Part shown: piece by piece, positions 46,175-57,656 of the stretch
Position numbering within the stretch: the stretch's first letter is position 1
How the letters are laid out: every line of letters begins with the position of its first letter
Source of the DNA: Macrotrachela quadricornifera
Taxonomy: Eukaryota; Rotifera; Eurotatoria; Philodinida; Philodinidae
Assembly (NCBI GenBank): GCA_022393335.1
Contig: JAJEKB010020218.1
Location: 186,488-250,487, forward strand
Reading direction: 5' to 3'
Length of the DNA stretch: 64,000 bases
Translations under genes and position numbers: made by a program
The notes under the pieces: model-generated
The model's input: only the letters and a program-made list of their open reading frames with translations
Database searches by the model: none
Told to the model about the DNA's origin: nothing

Positions 46175-49100
46175 TCATTTCTGTAATGTATTTGTAATAA
46201 AATCAAACACTTGATTAGGACTACTAGTTACATGAATTCTAGACTCTGATATATTTGAGGCCCATTGTTGATGATAACTTGTATTTTGACAATAGACAAT
46301 GATCGGAAGAGGAGATCGTATTCTTAGACATTGTCGTACAAAATTTTCGCCATCATCTGCTCCATTCGTTACTACAACACAATTCATATATTCATTTACC
46401 AGTTTCACTTGTAAAATATTGAGAGCTTCATCACTAGTTTGACTAGCATAAATGTTAAACGCATACTGTTGTTTCATTTCTTCAAATAGGTTAGAGTTGG
46501 CTTCATTCGTTATTTTCGCATCACGCCATATAACAAAACAGGATACTTTTATTAATCCAACAATATATAATGGCATAATTTGATCACTTTTTTTAATAAC
46601 AAATTCTTCATAGGCTGGATTTTCATTTTCACAAACAGGCTCACCATCGAGTGTTATAGGTATGTGATGGCTATCGTAATCTGGATGCATAGGTTTACCT
46701 TTATATCGCATATCTCTAACAGTTAACGTTTTACCAAGTCGAACAACACAACATATTAGATAAGAAATTTTTGATTTTGATTTCGCATAATTTAAAGCTT
46801 TTTTTGGTGAACTACTAAAATAAATCCCTTGTCCATACCAACCACTATCTGTTCGTTTTGCATCAGAATAATATTGAAAATTTTTTTCAAATATCCCATC
46901 AAAATTCATTGTATTTGTACCATGAAATAATACTCTTTCCTCTCCTTGAATAGTTGCTAGATTGTGATATTTATCATAGATATGTTCATTGTAAACAATA
47001 GATGCATGATCAATAACATATTCATCACTACATGATTGAAACGATTGTATAATGCATGTGCTAATTTGACGACTTTTGTTTATCATAAATTTCCAACCGT
47101 CTTTGTTAATAATTGCAGGTCGTTCACAAAAGCGAAGAGCAAGATCGAGTTCCTCCGGAGAAAATGAACTTTTATCCTTTACACTCTTTTCTTTAGCAAA
47201 CTCCTCCAACTCGACTTCTATTTTGCTTTCTTTTGATATTATATGTTTAGTAAGAAATTCTGTACATTTGGGCAGTACCATAAAGAGTAGTTTGTTTTTA
47301 ATTTTTTTGACCGTATCTTTAAATAGTGCTAATTTTGATCTTAGTTTGATTGTCCACAAAGTACTACCTTTTCGTGCATTAACAATAATTAAATCAGTTC
47401 GATCAATTTCAAGATCATCTGCTAGACATTTTAGAAGTACATTCCAATCAAATTGATCTGGTGATAATGGTATTTTTACATTAATGGTTGGAAATGAATC
47501 AATTAATTGTTTTGAAAAAATTGGTAATGGAATTAAGATTGTGCCATATTCATGTGTCAATGGAGAAGCCGATGACGAATGTTGATCAATCTGTTCAGCA
47601 ATATCTTTCAATATGTCTGGCATAATATGCTTTTTCTTTGGTGGCAGAGGAATATGAAGAATTTCATTATAGGAAATTTCTTCTGATGATGTAAGGAAAA
47701 CATGTTTGCCAATATGAGATGATGTTCGAAGCAACTGAGCGTATTTCAAGCGGACTTCTGGCAAACTTTTTTTGATCTTTGATGCTTGGTAAAGACCTTC
47801 TTCAAAGACTGTATTATTGATAGGTAATTCCCGTAAATCAAACCATAAGTAATAATCATCTTCAATGCACATATCCGCTTGTCGACAAACATCGATGATA
47901 ACATCTCTAACAGTCATATTTTGGCTTACACGTACTTCGTAATTAATATTCGTTGGACGAAAATGAACTGTGATTGTGTCAAAGTTATCGGATGGCATCA
48001 TCACGTTCTTATTGTTGTCTGCAAAAAAGTGTAAGTTACTTTTGAATCGGTAGAATTAGGAAAAAAAAACGTTTGTTATATCCGATTTAGATAAAAACTG
48101 GATAAAAAAGATCGATTGATACTTACTATTAGCAGCAGTTTGATTCAAGTGTAAAGCATCAGCGCCAATTGCTGTCGTCTTCAATTTCCTTGTTAGAATG
48201 TTATCATCAGTATCATTACTAAAATTGAAGAGCAATACAAATCTTGTTAAACAAAGCATTGAGACAAAAATGATGCATATTAGAATGTCTATTTTTCCAT
48301 TCGTTTTTTTTTTAACTTGAATGTTTACAAGAAAATTATTCGAGATGTCAAAAAGCTTTCTGATACAACCTAAGTTAGTTCAAGCGCAAGTTGAGGTCTA
48401 ACTGAAATATCAAATTTTTACTAGAATTTGCCGATGGAATCTCATCTTATCCATGAAATCAGAGTTTTGAATCTTGAGGTTAGACTTTGTCCACATCAAG
48501 ACCTCAGTCAGCGTAGTTCATCCACCAAATTTCAGAATTTTTGGACTGAAAATTCCTGAAATATTGTATTTTCAAAATATTCATGCATACAACAATATAT
48601 ATAAAAAACTGTGCTTATGCTAACAAACTCATACCTCAGGGATGCTTAGTCTAAAAATTCTGAAATTTGGTGGATGAACTACTCTGGCATAGGCATTGAT
48701 ATGGACGAAGTCTAACCTCAAAATTCAAAACGATAATTTTATCGGTAAGATGGACTCCCATAGGCAAATTCCAATAAAAAGTTGATATTTCAGTCAGATC
48801 TCAACTTGCGCCTGAACCAATTTAGGGTGTATCACTTCTAGCTATGTCCTATCTAATCATCATGTCCCCGACTGAAAAGCTTTTTAGCACCTCGGATGGT
48901 TTCTTCGTTAGTTTAAAATGAATATAACTTACTCGCTATCATCAAGTTCGTCTTTATTGTTATTTGTTTGGTGAACCATGGACTTTTTGTTACCTGATGA
49001 TCCACGATTGTTGATTACTAAAAACAAAAAAGGTTTAATACGAAACCTCTTCAAGCTTCAACCATAACAAAGGATACTGCGGGAAAACCTTTTCGATTTT

Positions 49101-49864
49101 AAAACTCAGACTAAGTTTGTTACTAAATCATTTCTTGCTTGAACTTTCTGTAAGTATCTTTTCCCGAAATCCTTCTTAACCTGCAGTGCGCTCATGAAAA
49201 GTGCTAAACGTTTTTGATCTCCCAAACTTAAAAATGGTTTTATACAAAATCTCGCATATTAGTAAATCTTTTACAGACTTCGTAAAATTGTAACAATAAC
49301 ATTTAGAGTATGTTAAACTTTCACGAAATCTTAAAGGATTCGCCTGATACCTTCTTTTTTTCCAGTGGTGTAAGATATTGACGATAATGATGATCTGGCA
49401 TTTGAAATTCTCACTGGAATCCTTGATTTTGATTGAGCAGATCGTGGCAATGGAACTATTGATTGTTGTTCTTGAGAAATTAACATTGTTTTAGAAGATC
49501 GTTCAGTGTTTGATAGTCGTTTTGCATCATTGATAGTGCGTTGTTTGCTTCTTGGTAATCTTGAACTAGGTGGATCTTTTTTATTAGAACAAGATGGATC
49601 ATGACAGTCATTATTGTTTCGATCACGAGTTGGTAGAGCTCGAAGATCAGTTAACGATTTTCTCACATGCGCTAAACATCGATCACACACATACTTAGAT
49701 TCTGGTTCTTCAATCGGTTGGATAAAAGCACCTCTATTTTTAACTATATCAGCAAAAATTGCATGTTGACTAGATTGTTTCGAACAAAATAAGTCAGTAC
49801 GAATTTTAGCATTTGCTAGCTCAGTTGTAATTCCAGCTGGTTTATTCTCTTCAGAAGTTGCCAT
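46175..49864 (-). CDS. PARP-domain ADP-ribosyltransferase with ubiquitin-like and alpha/beta modules (4 exons)
   Basis: Exons 49864-49351, 49017-48933, 48218-48127 and 48018-46175 join in frame (introns 333, 714 and 108 nt, all GT-AG) to 844 residues. The first ~235 residues are basic and Ser-rich with a CDRCLAH motif and an acidic DDSDNDTDD patch. Residues ~245-310 look ubiquitin- or RA-like (ITVHFRPTNINYEVRVSQNM). The PARP catalytic domain spans ~520-720, with H596 in LFHGTN, Y630 in GWYGQGIYFSS and E702 in YEEFVI. This H-Y-E triad allows chain formation as well as mono-transfer. The last ~120 residues form an alpha/beta module (CFVIWRD, CVVVTNG, PIIVYCQN). A mariner-like MITE sits in intron 2. 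No transmembrane segment; nuclear or cytosolic action is inferred. Confidence 0.84.
48364..48831. mobile_element. mariner-like foldback MITE inside intron 2 of the PARP-domain gene
   Basis: The left end TACAACCTAAGTTAGTTCAA (48364) and the right end read inward TACACCCTAAATTGGTTCAG (from 48831) open arms of about 190 bp with about 80% identity. The shared block TAGTTCATCCACCAAATTTC lies near the loop. TA at both ends fits Tc1/mariner. It accounts for most of this 714-nt intron. Confidence 0.75.
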
Positions 49865-50090
49865 AAAATCTAAAAAAAGAAGAAATATCCTTAATATTAA
49901 ACTAAGCTTTGATTCAGGATGTTGCCACTCTTAAAATGATCGATCAACAGTGGACAATTGTACCCAATCGTTGGGGAAATTGTTTCAGTTTATGGAGAAA
50001 TGCTTTACCTCACAAAAAATCATACATATTAAAGAGAAATGGAAAGAAATATATATACGTATACACATATGGGGTTGTTCAATCTGTACA

Positions 50091-50388
50091 GATATCCCAT
50101 TAAATTTATTTGTATTGTCAGGATAAAAAATACTATTGTTCGAGTCATATGAGAGAGAGTATCATAGATAATCCTTGATTGGACTGAACAATACCGTGTT
50201 TTATCCTTATAATAGTAGAGAATAGTTATGAGCTCACAGATCAGCTGATAACATTTCTCTACTATTATAAGGATAAAACATGGTATTGTTCAGTCCAATC
50301 AAGGATTATTTATGATACTCTCTCTCCTATGACTCGAACAATAGTATTTTTTTTATCCTGATAATACAAATAAATTTAATGGGATATC
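50091..50388. repeat. near-perfect 298-bp hairpin
   Basis: The arms of about 130 bp (50091-50222 and about 50254-50388) are nearly identical: GATATCCCATTAAATTTATT at the outer end, GTATTGTTCAGTCCAATCAA in the inner part. The loop is about 30 bp. CAATCT flanks both sides (50079-50084 and 50389-50395 region), a possible short duplication. It lies about 230 bp before the PARP-gene start codon. Confidence 0.85.
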
Positions 50389-50395
50389 CAATCTC

Positions 50396-51834
50396 ATATA
50401 ATCTATTGTACAATATTTCTCATATACTTAAATTTCAAGTGAAATGGTTTTTTTTTTGTAATGGAAAATAATTCTTTTTTCCAAAGTGAAACTTTTTTAT
50501 CATGTACCTTTGTCGACAAAGTAACTTATGTAATATAATAAATATGATGTTATTATTGTTAGGATATTATTTATTGTATTTACATTCGAATGATAACATA
50601 TGATTTATTCTGCTCATTTCATTATTGTACTTACACATATATAATAGAAAAGAGAATTTTCAATTACTTTTTCAATATCTTCCATATCAGTTAATTCACG
50701 ATCAATTGTATAAAAATTTGTCACTTGATATTTAATATATTTCTCTAAAGAGAAAAGTCGATTTATGCTGAATACTATCATAAATAAAAACATTCTCAAT
50801 CTATTTTATTTTAATTTATCCGTATAAATGGAGATCTGGCTAAAAAAATATTTGCCTAAAATATTATCGTTTTTATTAGAAAAATCAATTTCTACCTAAT
50901 AACTCCATCAACATGAGGAAAAAAATTCTCCATTTTCCTGTATTTTATTTCTATTTCACTTTATAAACAGAAATATGAATGACATATTTCTACTTTAAAA
51001 AAACTGCCTTAAGCTTCATTTCAAAAACGAGATTCTCCCTCACTTTTTCAAGTTAAATAATTTCTTTTAGAAGTGAAACAATTTCTTTTTGTGTTAAAGA
51101 AATGTTCCAATTCTCTGATTGATAGCTTACTGTTGTTTTCAAATGTATACAATTATTAAATCATGTCATTTAGAATTGTGTCGAATTCCATTTATGAGTT
51201 AAATGATTGAAGATTGAATGAATGCAAATATCTTTAATGAATCTTTATTTCTTATTTTTCCCCACAAATATAGACGACTGAGAATACAATTTCCAACATG
51301 ATGACGTATGATTTTGCTTAAAAACATAATAGTCATTGTTTACACAAGTGGAGCGTAAAAAAAAGGTTGCTTTTCAATCGTTTAACGAGGAAAAAAACCA
51401 AAGAATGAAAGAGAAAAAAAAAAATCGGCAATCAATGAAATAATGCATGAGCAAATTTTTGTTTCACAATGTCAACATCGACGTTATATTCAACTATATA
51501 AATAAATTTTCTTCACTCTGTAAAATGAGTAGAAATTCTGTATCTCCATGTTGTTGGAATATTACAATCGACAACTAACAAGTTATTTTTTAAATAGATC
51601 AATCAATCTACAATAGTATTTAAACATAACGTTAAACTGTAATATAGAGGATCATGGATAGAAAAATCAATTGTTCATATATGATACAATATACCATTAT
51701 TTGGAGTATGAAAGTTTGCCATTTTCCTTTCGATATTACTATCTCAATGAAAAGAAATAAATATGCTATCATTATAGCTGAGAATACTCTTGATTGTTGT
51801 TTTCTACTTTTCTCGTAACAATCAACATAGCGTC
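50396..51834. other. intergenic, nothing recognised
   Basis: AT-rich with homopolymer T/A runs (for example about 50448 and 51415). No gene. Confidence 0.4.
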
Positions 51835-53003
51835 TTCAAACATCGCGGTCGGATCCTTTCTTTTCTTCGAACTTGTGATCAACTAATTTGCGCTTCGAAT
51901 GATGAGTTGATTGTTGTCTCGAATCAAGTTTCAACTTCTTGAAGATCGTGCAAGACTTTCATGAAACTTTAGAATGGTTACTTTACTTTCCGTGCAGTTT
52001 GCTTGTTATTATTAACATCATCGTCAGAACTATCAGATTCAAGATACGTTCTATCAAAATCCTCATCTAGAGAACTGACTTCACTAAATGAACTAGCGCT
52101 ATCTTCTGTATCAGTTCCTTCAAATGACACGTGAAGTGTTCCAAAATTTTGTTCGTATTTCTATACAAGATGACAGAGAGAAAAGAACAAGGGAGAAAAA
52201 CGCTGGAAACTTCCTTAATTTTTTTTGCACCTACTTCCTATTATATGAAAAAGAACGAAAAAGTAACGTTGATCGATTATTCAGTTGGTCAGAAAAGAAA
52301 TGTTGGATAAAGCACAGCAGGATACATATTACTATGAAATTTACCATTCCCCGAGTGCATAATCGATTTTAATTTCAAAACATGGAAACGAATCGCCCGG
52401 GTCGAAATCTATAATTCTAGACCAATCTCAGATCTGTATCTTTTATGGTTCCGACGTTTTATGTATTCTTCGTAAAAGCATCGACTTCTAGTCGGACATT
52501 AAACATTTTGCCCAAACTCGAACTAAATACCGGCAGATATCTCAACCTACCTAAAAGCTTACATATTAAATGTTTTATAAATTTTTGTTTATATTCAAGC
52601 ATGAGTAAATATCTTTACAAAAGACACTTATAACTCTCGAATTATAAACGATTAAGACTTAGAAGTAGTGAAAAATTGTAGATTTCGATTCAAACTATTG
52701 ATTCTTCAGAATTTTAGCCTTCTAGAGTTTGCATTCAAATATTTATTATGGAATACATTATTTAAAGGCTCGCTTATGTCATAGTAATACGTGACTTGCC
52801 ATGCTCTATTCAACAACAAAAATCGTAGGTTTCTATCATTTTACCGTGTGTATAAATTATGCTCATCTTCCTTGCTATAAATAGGCACATCGCCTTTGAA
52901 GTATCCTAGTATTGTTGACTTGTTTCTCGCACATGATAATCTAGATTAAGGGCTATCTGATTGCACGATAAACGCCGACAAAAATTGACCTTGAAAGAGT
53001 TAA
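51835..53003 (-). pseudogene. decayed piggyBac-like element and transposase N-terminus
   Basis: The minus frame at about 52130-51980 reads SFEGTDTEDSASSFSEVSSL, DEDFDRTYLESDSSDDD, then stops. This is the acidic N-terminus of piggyBac transposases. It matches the relic in the 43.8-45.2 kb element, as does nearby nucleotide sequence (51845-51960 with 43915-44040). A terminus-like TTGAAAGAGTTAA lies at 52991-53003. A left end was not found. Confidence 0.5.
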
Positions 53004-53296
53004 TCTGTTTCGTGTTAAGATGAGTAGAAACAAGAAGTTCTGATTGCATTTTTTAGAGTGATTGGTTCGAGTTTATGTTATTCGTGCGAAATGAATAAAT
53101 ATAATTGCCGGAAAATGTGCTATGCCATTAATTGTGTTTGTAGGAAGATTACATCGTCTTAAATTTCTGTTTGGATCAATTTTACTCATGTTTTATTTAT
53201 TAAAATCTGACGACAGTCGTAGTATTTTAGTTGATTTTGAATTTGAAAAAGGTGAATTAAAGTCAGAGTTTTTTTCTTTTTTATTTATCTCTTCTG
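53004..53296. other. short spacer between transposon relics
   Basis: Nothing recognised. Confidence 0.4.
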
Positions 53297-54598
53297 CCCA
53301 GTCAGATGTGAAAGTCAGAGAAACGCGTGTACTTGCAAAAAATTTCTTAAAACACGCATCGACATGCAAAATATTTTTTAAATCATTATAGGCCATGCAT
53401 TATCACGCAAGTTATATGAAATATTTTCACTTTTTGCGTGTAAATACAAAACATGAATACACGCGTGGAGTTGCATTTTGTAAGTACATGGATGGATATG
53501 CAAATTTTGAAATTTTTTAGTAAAACATGTAGGATTGTGCATGAAATCTACTTATGCAGATACTCACATGCGATTCTCTCGCATGTTCATACAAAACATA
53601 TGTCTTGCATGAAAACGCTAAAACATTATCTGCGTATACTTGCATAATAGCGAGATGTTCTCGAAATTTTGTGTGTCAACGCAAAAGAAGTGTATTTATG
53701 AAAGCTAATACTGAATCGATTCTGCGTTGACATGCGAAATTTTACTACCTTATATTCTATATGCTGCTTCTTGCAAGAATTTAACTTTTCTATCAAAGCG
53801 TATTTATTTATTTTCCATAAAACTTGTCACAATTTTCTTATAACTATATTATATTTACTTGAAAAACTCCACTTTTTATAATTCTTTATCATTGTTAGAC
53901 TCAAGTGTGAAAGAAATAAAATCAGACTTTTTTGATTAATTAATTACAATCGTTAAACTTATTTTTTTAAATTTAAAATCAATTGATTTCAAATTTAAAA
54001 ATTACAAAAAAAATAAAAACATCTGATTTCAGATGTTTCATCCTTGAATTGATATTTTGAACAGCAGAGATTAAAAATTTGATGATATATTTTTTTCTTC
54101 TGATATTCTTAGTTAAATTAATTTTATTTTGATTAAACTGATTTTTTTTATTTAATTTTGATTCTAATCGTAAAAAATCTATTTTTTCCCCTTAGTTAGA
54201 TTTTATGCACATGTATAAATAGCACTTATCGGATGATCATTATAAACTCATTTTTGATTGTATTTTCTAATGTAAGTAAATGGTTGAATGGTGCAACAGC
54301 TCGTCTTATAAAATAAAGTAAGGATGTTCGAATCTTATCTCTGGAAAAAATACTTCTGCGTGTTCATGCATGTTCGCAATATGTATTTCATCTTTGGATC
54401 ATTACAGTATTGTCATGCACGTCCTCGCAAGGAAAGATACAGAGCGTGTAGATGCACAAACTTTCATGCATGCAACCGCGAATATAGTAAACTGTGTGAC
54501 GCGTCTACACGCATGATATATCATAATGATGCATGCGTGTACATATAACGATAATACTGCATTTACATGCGTTTTTCAGACTTCTACGTTTGACTGGG
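53297..54598 (+). mobile_element. dispersed TIR element, copy B (1.3 kb)
   Basis: Begins CCCAGTCAGATGTGAAAGTC and, read inward from the right end, begins CCCAGTCAAACGTAGAAGTC. Homologous over its length to copy A (22072-23053) in opposite orientation, for example AATACTGAATCGATTCTGCG at about 53708 and the GACGCGTCTACACGC block at about 54498. It is rich in ACATGC/GCATGT words. The open frames in it are short. Superfamily not assigned. Confidence 0.72.
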
Positions 54599-54832
54599 TG
54601 ATGAAGCAGTAGCTTTTAATAGAAATGAATGAAAGAGAATAGACGAGGAAAAAACATGAAGTAAAACGAGGTCGAGCGCGTGAAATACGAGATGACAAAT
54701 ATCAAACAAGGCGTGCAGTAATATGTAAGATGATATTAGTCACGATCAAGTGTGATGTAAATTGATTCGCTTGTTTGCTAAGAATCTCATTTATTCACAC
54801 AGGTAACAGAAAAGTGACATCGAGTCAGTTGA

Positions 54833-56824
54833 ATGGAATCTGTACGGAGAAAACGTCGAATTTACGAGCATTTTGTCGGTGTTTATCTTGATGCTGATAT
54901 TCAGTTTATTGATGAAAAAGAACTCATTGGTGATACTACTTTTGGTTATGAAGCGACGAAGTTTTTCTACAACGCTGATCAATGCATTGATTACATCACT
55001 AATCTACAAAATCGCAGAGTTCATTTGATTCTCTCCGCTTCAATGGGAGAATATCTTCTTCCATTGATCTATCTTTTACCACAGATTCTATGTATCTATA
55101 TCCATGTCAAGAAAGTTGAAGATCTTCAACAATATGAAAAAGTTTTCGAACCTTATCGAATGATTGTTCAAACGATCTCCCATCAGATGAATGCCATTTG
55201 TGAACAAATGGGAAAAGATATTGAAGATTCAACGAGTTATTCAGGAATGAAACTATTAAATCAGGCAAAAGGCTCATCCATTACAACTAATGATGATGCA
55301 ACAGATATTCATTACGAACAAGAACCAGAATTTCTCTATGGACAATTGTTGAAAGAATCTCTTCTTCAACTTCCTTCTTCTGCCGATAGTCGAAGAGAAT
55401 TGATTGAATTCTGTCGATCAAAGTATTCGAATAATCAAACTCAACTTGATTTGATCAAGCAATTTGAAGAAAACTATTCAAAAGCAAAAGCTTTTTGGTG
55501 GTATTCGAAAGATTCGTTTCTTTATCGTTTAATCAATCAAGCACTACGAGAACAAGATATTACTGCATTGTACAATCTCCGATTCTTTCTGAGAGATTTG
55601 CATGAATGTATATCAGGATACCATTCTCGATTTCTACAAACATCACTAAACATTCGTTCGTTGAAAGTTTATCGTGGTCTGGCAATGCCTACTGAACATT
55701 TTTCCACATTAAAAGAGAAAATCGGTGGATTATTGTCGTTCAACAGTTTCCTTTCGACTAGTCAAAATATGACAATTGGAATTTCATTCGCTGTTCCTTA
55801 CGTTGGTTTACCCGACAAAGTTCCTGTTCTATTTCAAATCGATGTAGATTCTTTCCATTGTCGAACCTCATTTGCCGATATTCGACGTGAAAGTGAAATC
55901 AAAGGTGAAGAAGAAGTTTTATTCACCATGGGAACAGTTTTTCGATTGATATCAATGGAATTGATGGAAGAATGGAATATTTGGAAATTGAATCTTCAAC
56001 TAACAGATGATGAAGATGAAAAACTCGGCTATTTATTGCTATATCGAAGGAAGGAGCTCTTCAGAGAATCTTCAAATCCAGAAAAGAATTTCGTTAATCT
56101 GGTGATGCATTTACAACAATGGACATTTGCAGAAAAGATATGTCTTCAAATACTCGATCAACCTTCTACAAATATTGATATCAATCATACACTCGGAAGA
56201 ATTTCTGCTCAACGAGGAGAATATGACAAAGCAATTGAATATTATCAAAAAGCTCTTCAAGCATCATCAGAGACAGACGCTTCACCGATCTATAGTAGTC
56301 TTGCACAAATTTATCTAGATGAGGAAGATTATTCGAAAGCTTTATCGTATCAAAATTTGGCATTAGAACTCTATTTACGTCGTCCTATACAGTGTGATTA
56401 CGACCTTGTCAGGTATTACAATGATATCGCTGGGATACATAATCGTGCTCAAAATCACCATCTTGCCTTGGAATTCTTTGAAAAATCTCTTCAATTGTTG
56501 AAGATTGATGATCCATTTCGAGGAAATATTTACAATAATATGGCTGTACTTTATCATTCACTTGAGAATTATGAAAAGGCAATCGAATATTGTCACAAGA
56601 CACTTGCTATTCTAACTCGTTCACTACCTGCCTATCATGTGAATTTCGCTTCTGCCTATTCAAATCTTGCCATGTCATTGTATCAGCAACATGATCTTGA
56701 ACAGGCAGCTGAATATATGGAAAAGGCCTACAAAATTCGAGAGAAGGATCCATCAGCTGATCAATGTCTCACACTTGAATATCTTCAATGGACAATGCGT
56801 ATCAACGAAAAGTTATGTGAATAA
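54833..56824 (+). CDS. ADP-ribosyltransferase (R-S-EEE type) with TPR repeats
   Basis: Single-exon protein of 663 residues. Residues ~12-95 are the same alpha/beta module as in the 4.8-7.7 kb gene (FVGVYLDAD, DQCIDYITNL, VHLILSAS, ILCIYIHV). The ART domain (~165-375) has R281 in VYRGL, SFLST from S305, and E359-E-E361 in GEEEVLF, so the R-S-ExE set is complete. From ~430 to 650 there are about five TPRs (GEYDKAIEYYQKAL, EDYSKALSYQNLAL, ENYEKAIEYCHKTL, HDLEQAAEYMEKAY). It is a diverged paralogue with fewer repeats than the first gene. It transfers ADP-ribose from NAD to arginine in unknown partners. No signal peptide. Confidence 0.88.
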   Translation: MESVRRKRRIYEHFVGVYLDADIQFIDEKELIGDTTFGYEATKFFYNADQCIDYITNLQNRRVHLILSASMGEYLLPLIYLLPQILCIYIHVKKVEDLQQYEKVFEPYRMIVQTISHQMNAICEQMGKDIEDSTSYSGMKLLNQAKGSSITTNDDATDIHYEQEPEFLYGQLLKESLLQLPSSADSRRELIEFCRSKYSNNQTQLDLIKQFEENYSKAKAFWWYSKDSFLYRLINQALREQDITALYNLRFFLRDLHECISGYHSRFLQTSLNIRSLKVYRGLAMPTEHFSTLKEKIGGLLSFNSFLSTSQNMTIGISFAVPYVGLPDKVPVLFQIDVDSFHCRTSFADIRRESEIKGEEEVLFTMGTVFRLISMELMEEWNIWKLNLQLTDDEDEKLGYLLLYRRKELFRESSNPEKNFVNLVMHLQQWTFAEKICLQILDQPSTNIDINHTLGRISAQRGEYDKAIEYYQKALQASSETDASPIYSSLAQIYLDEEDYSKALSYQNLALELYLRRPIQCDYDLVRYYNDIAGIHNRAQNHHLALEFFEKSLQLLKIDDPFRGNIYNNMAVLYHSLENYEKAIEYCHKTLAILTRSLPAYHVNFASAYSNLAMSLYQQHDLEQAAEYMEKAYKIREKDPSADQCLTLEYLQWTMRINEKLCE

Positions 56825-57656
56825 GAAGAGAAAGAACTTAATCAACTGATCGAAGCCAAACTTTCGGGAATTAAAAAAGACTGATTTAGATCAACAGCAA
56901 AGACTTCATTCATACAAAATTTTTCCATCAATTATTTTGTTCAAAAATTCTTTTCAAAGAGTCGACCAGGAGATGTACAGATTGTTTCATTTCAAGAACG
57001 AACGCCATCCATACCCGTTTATATTCCAGATCGATCATTACCGACAAGACAATGAAAACACGAAGGTGTAATTAGTTGAAACGAATCACCATAGATATTT
57101 TTGATTGAGTAAGAAAAAATGATGACAAGTGTACATTTCAATATCGATTGAGTATGAACGAAGATAAAGAGTAAGGCAATGGTGAATGATAATGATTCGA
57201 AAGTACAGTTTGTTTTCACCTATCTTTCTCGATACAAGAAATTACATTCATCAGTTGAGTCATTAGACCGAATCGAAAAGAGAAAAGAAATTGATCAAAA
57301 ATGAATAATACCTGAATGAGTAGAATGATTCGACAGATACGAAGCAAGAAGAAAAAACTGATGATTTGTATTGTATGATAGAAAATGAATGATGAAGAAT
57401 CAGATCTTCTTCAATACTCATCCGATATGAAGGGCATTGCTTTCAGAAATAAAGACTCACTCAAACTCCTATCTTTCATAAAAATCTTCACATCCTCACT
57501 CTCACTCATCCAAAATTCGCTAGTGAAAGAGTTAATATACATGCACACTCACCTTTAACTTCATCCTTAGAAAAACTAAATTTAAGTGATTAATAAAAAA
57601 ATATAAAATCTAAAAAAAGTCATTATTGTCAATGAAACTAATACAAATTAGAAGAA
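56825..57656. other. intergenic between convergent genes
   Basis: The downstream flanks of the ART-TPR and FMO genes meet here. No gene or repeat supported. Confidence 0.45.
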
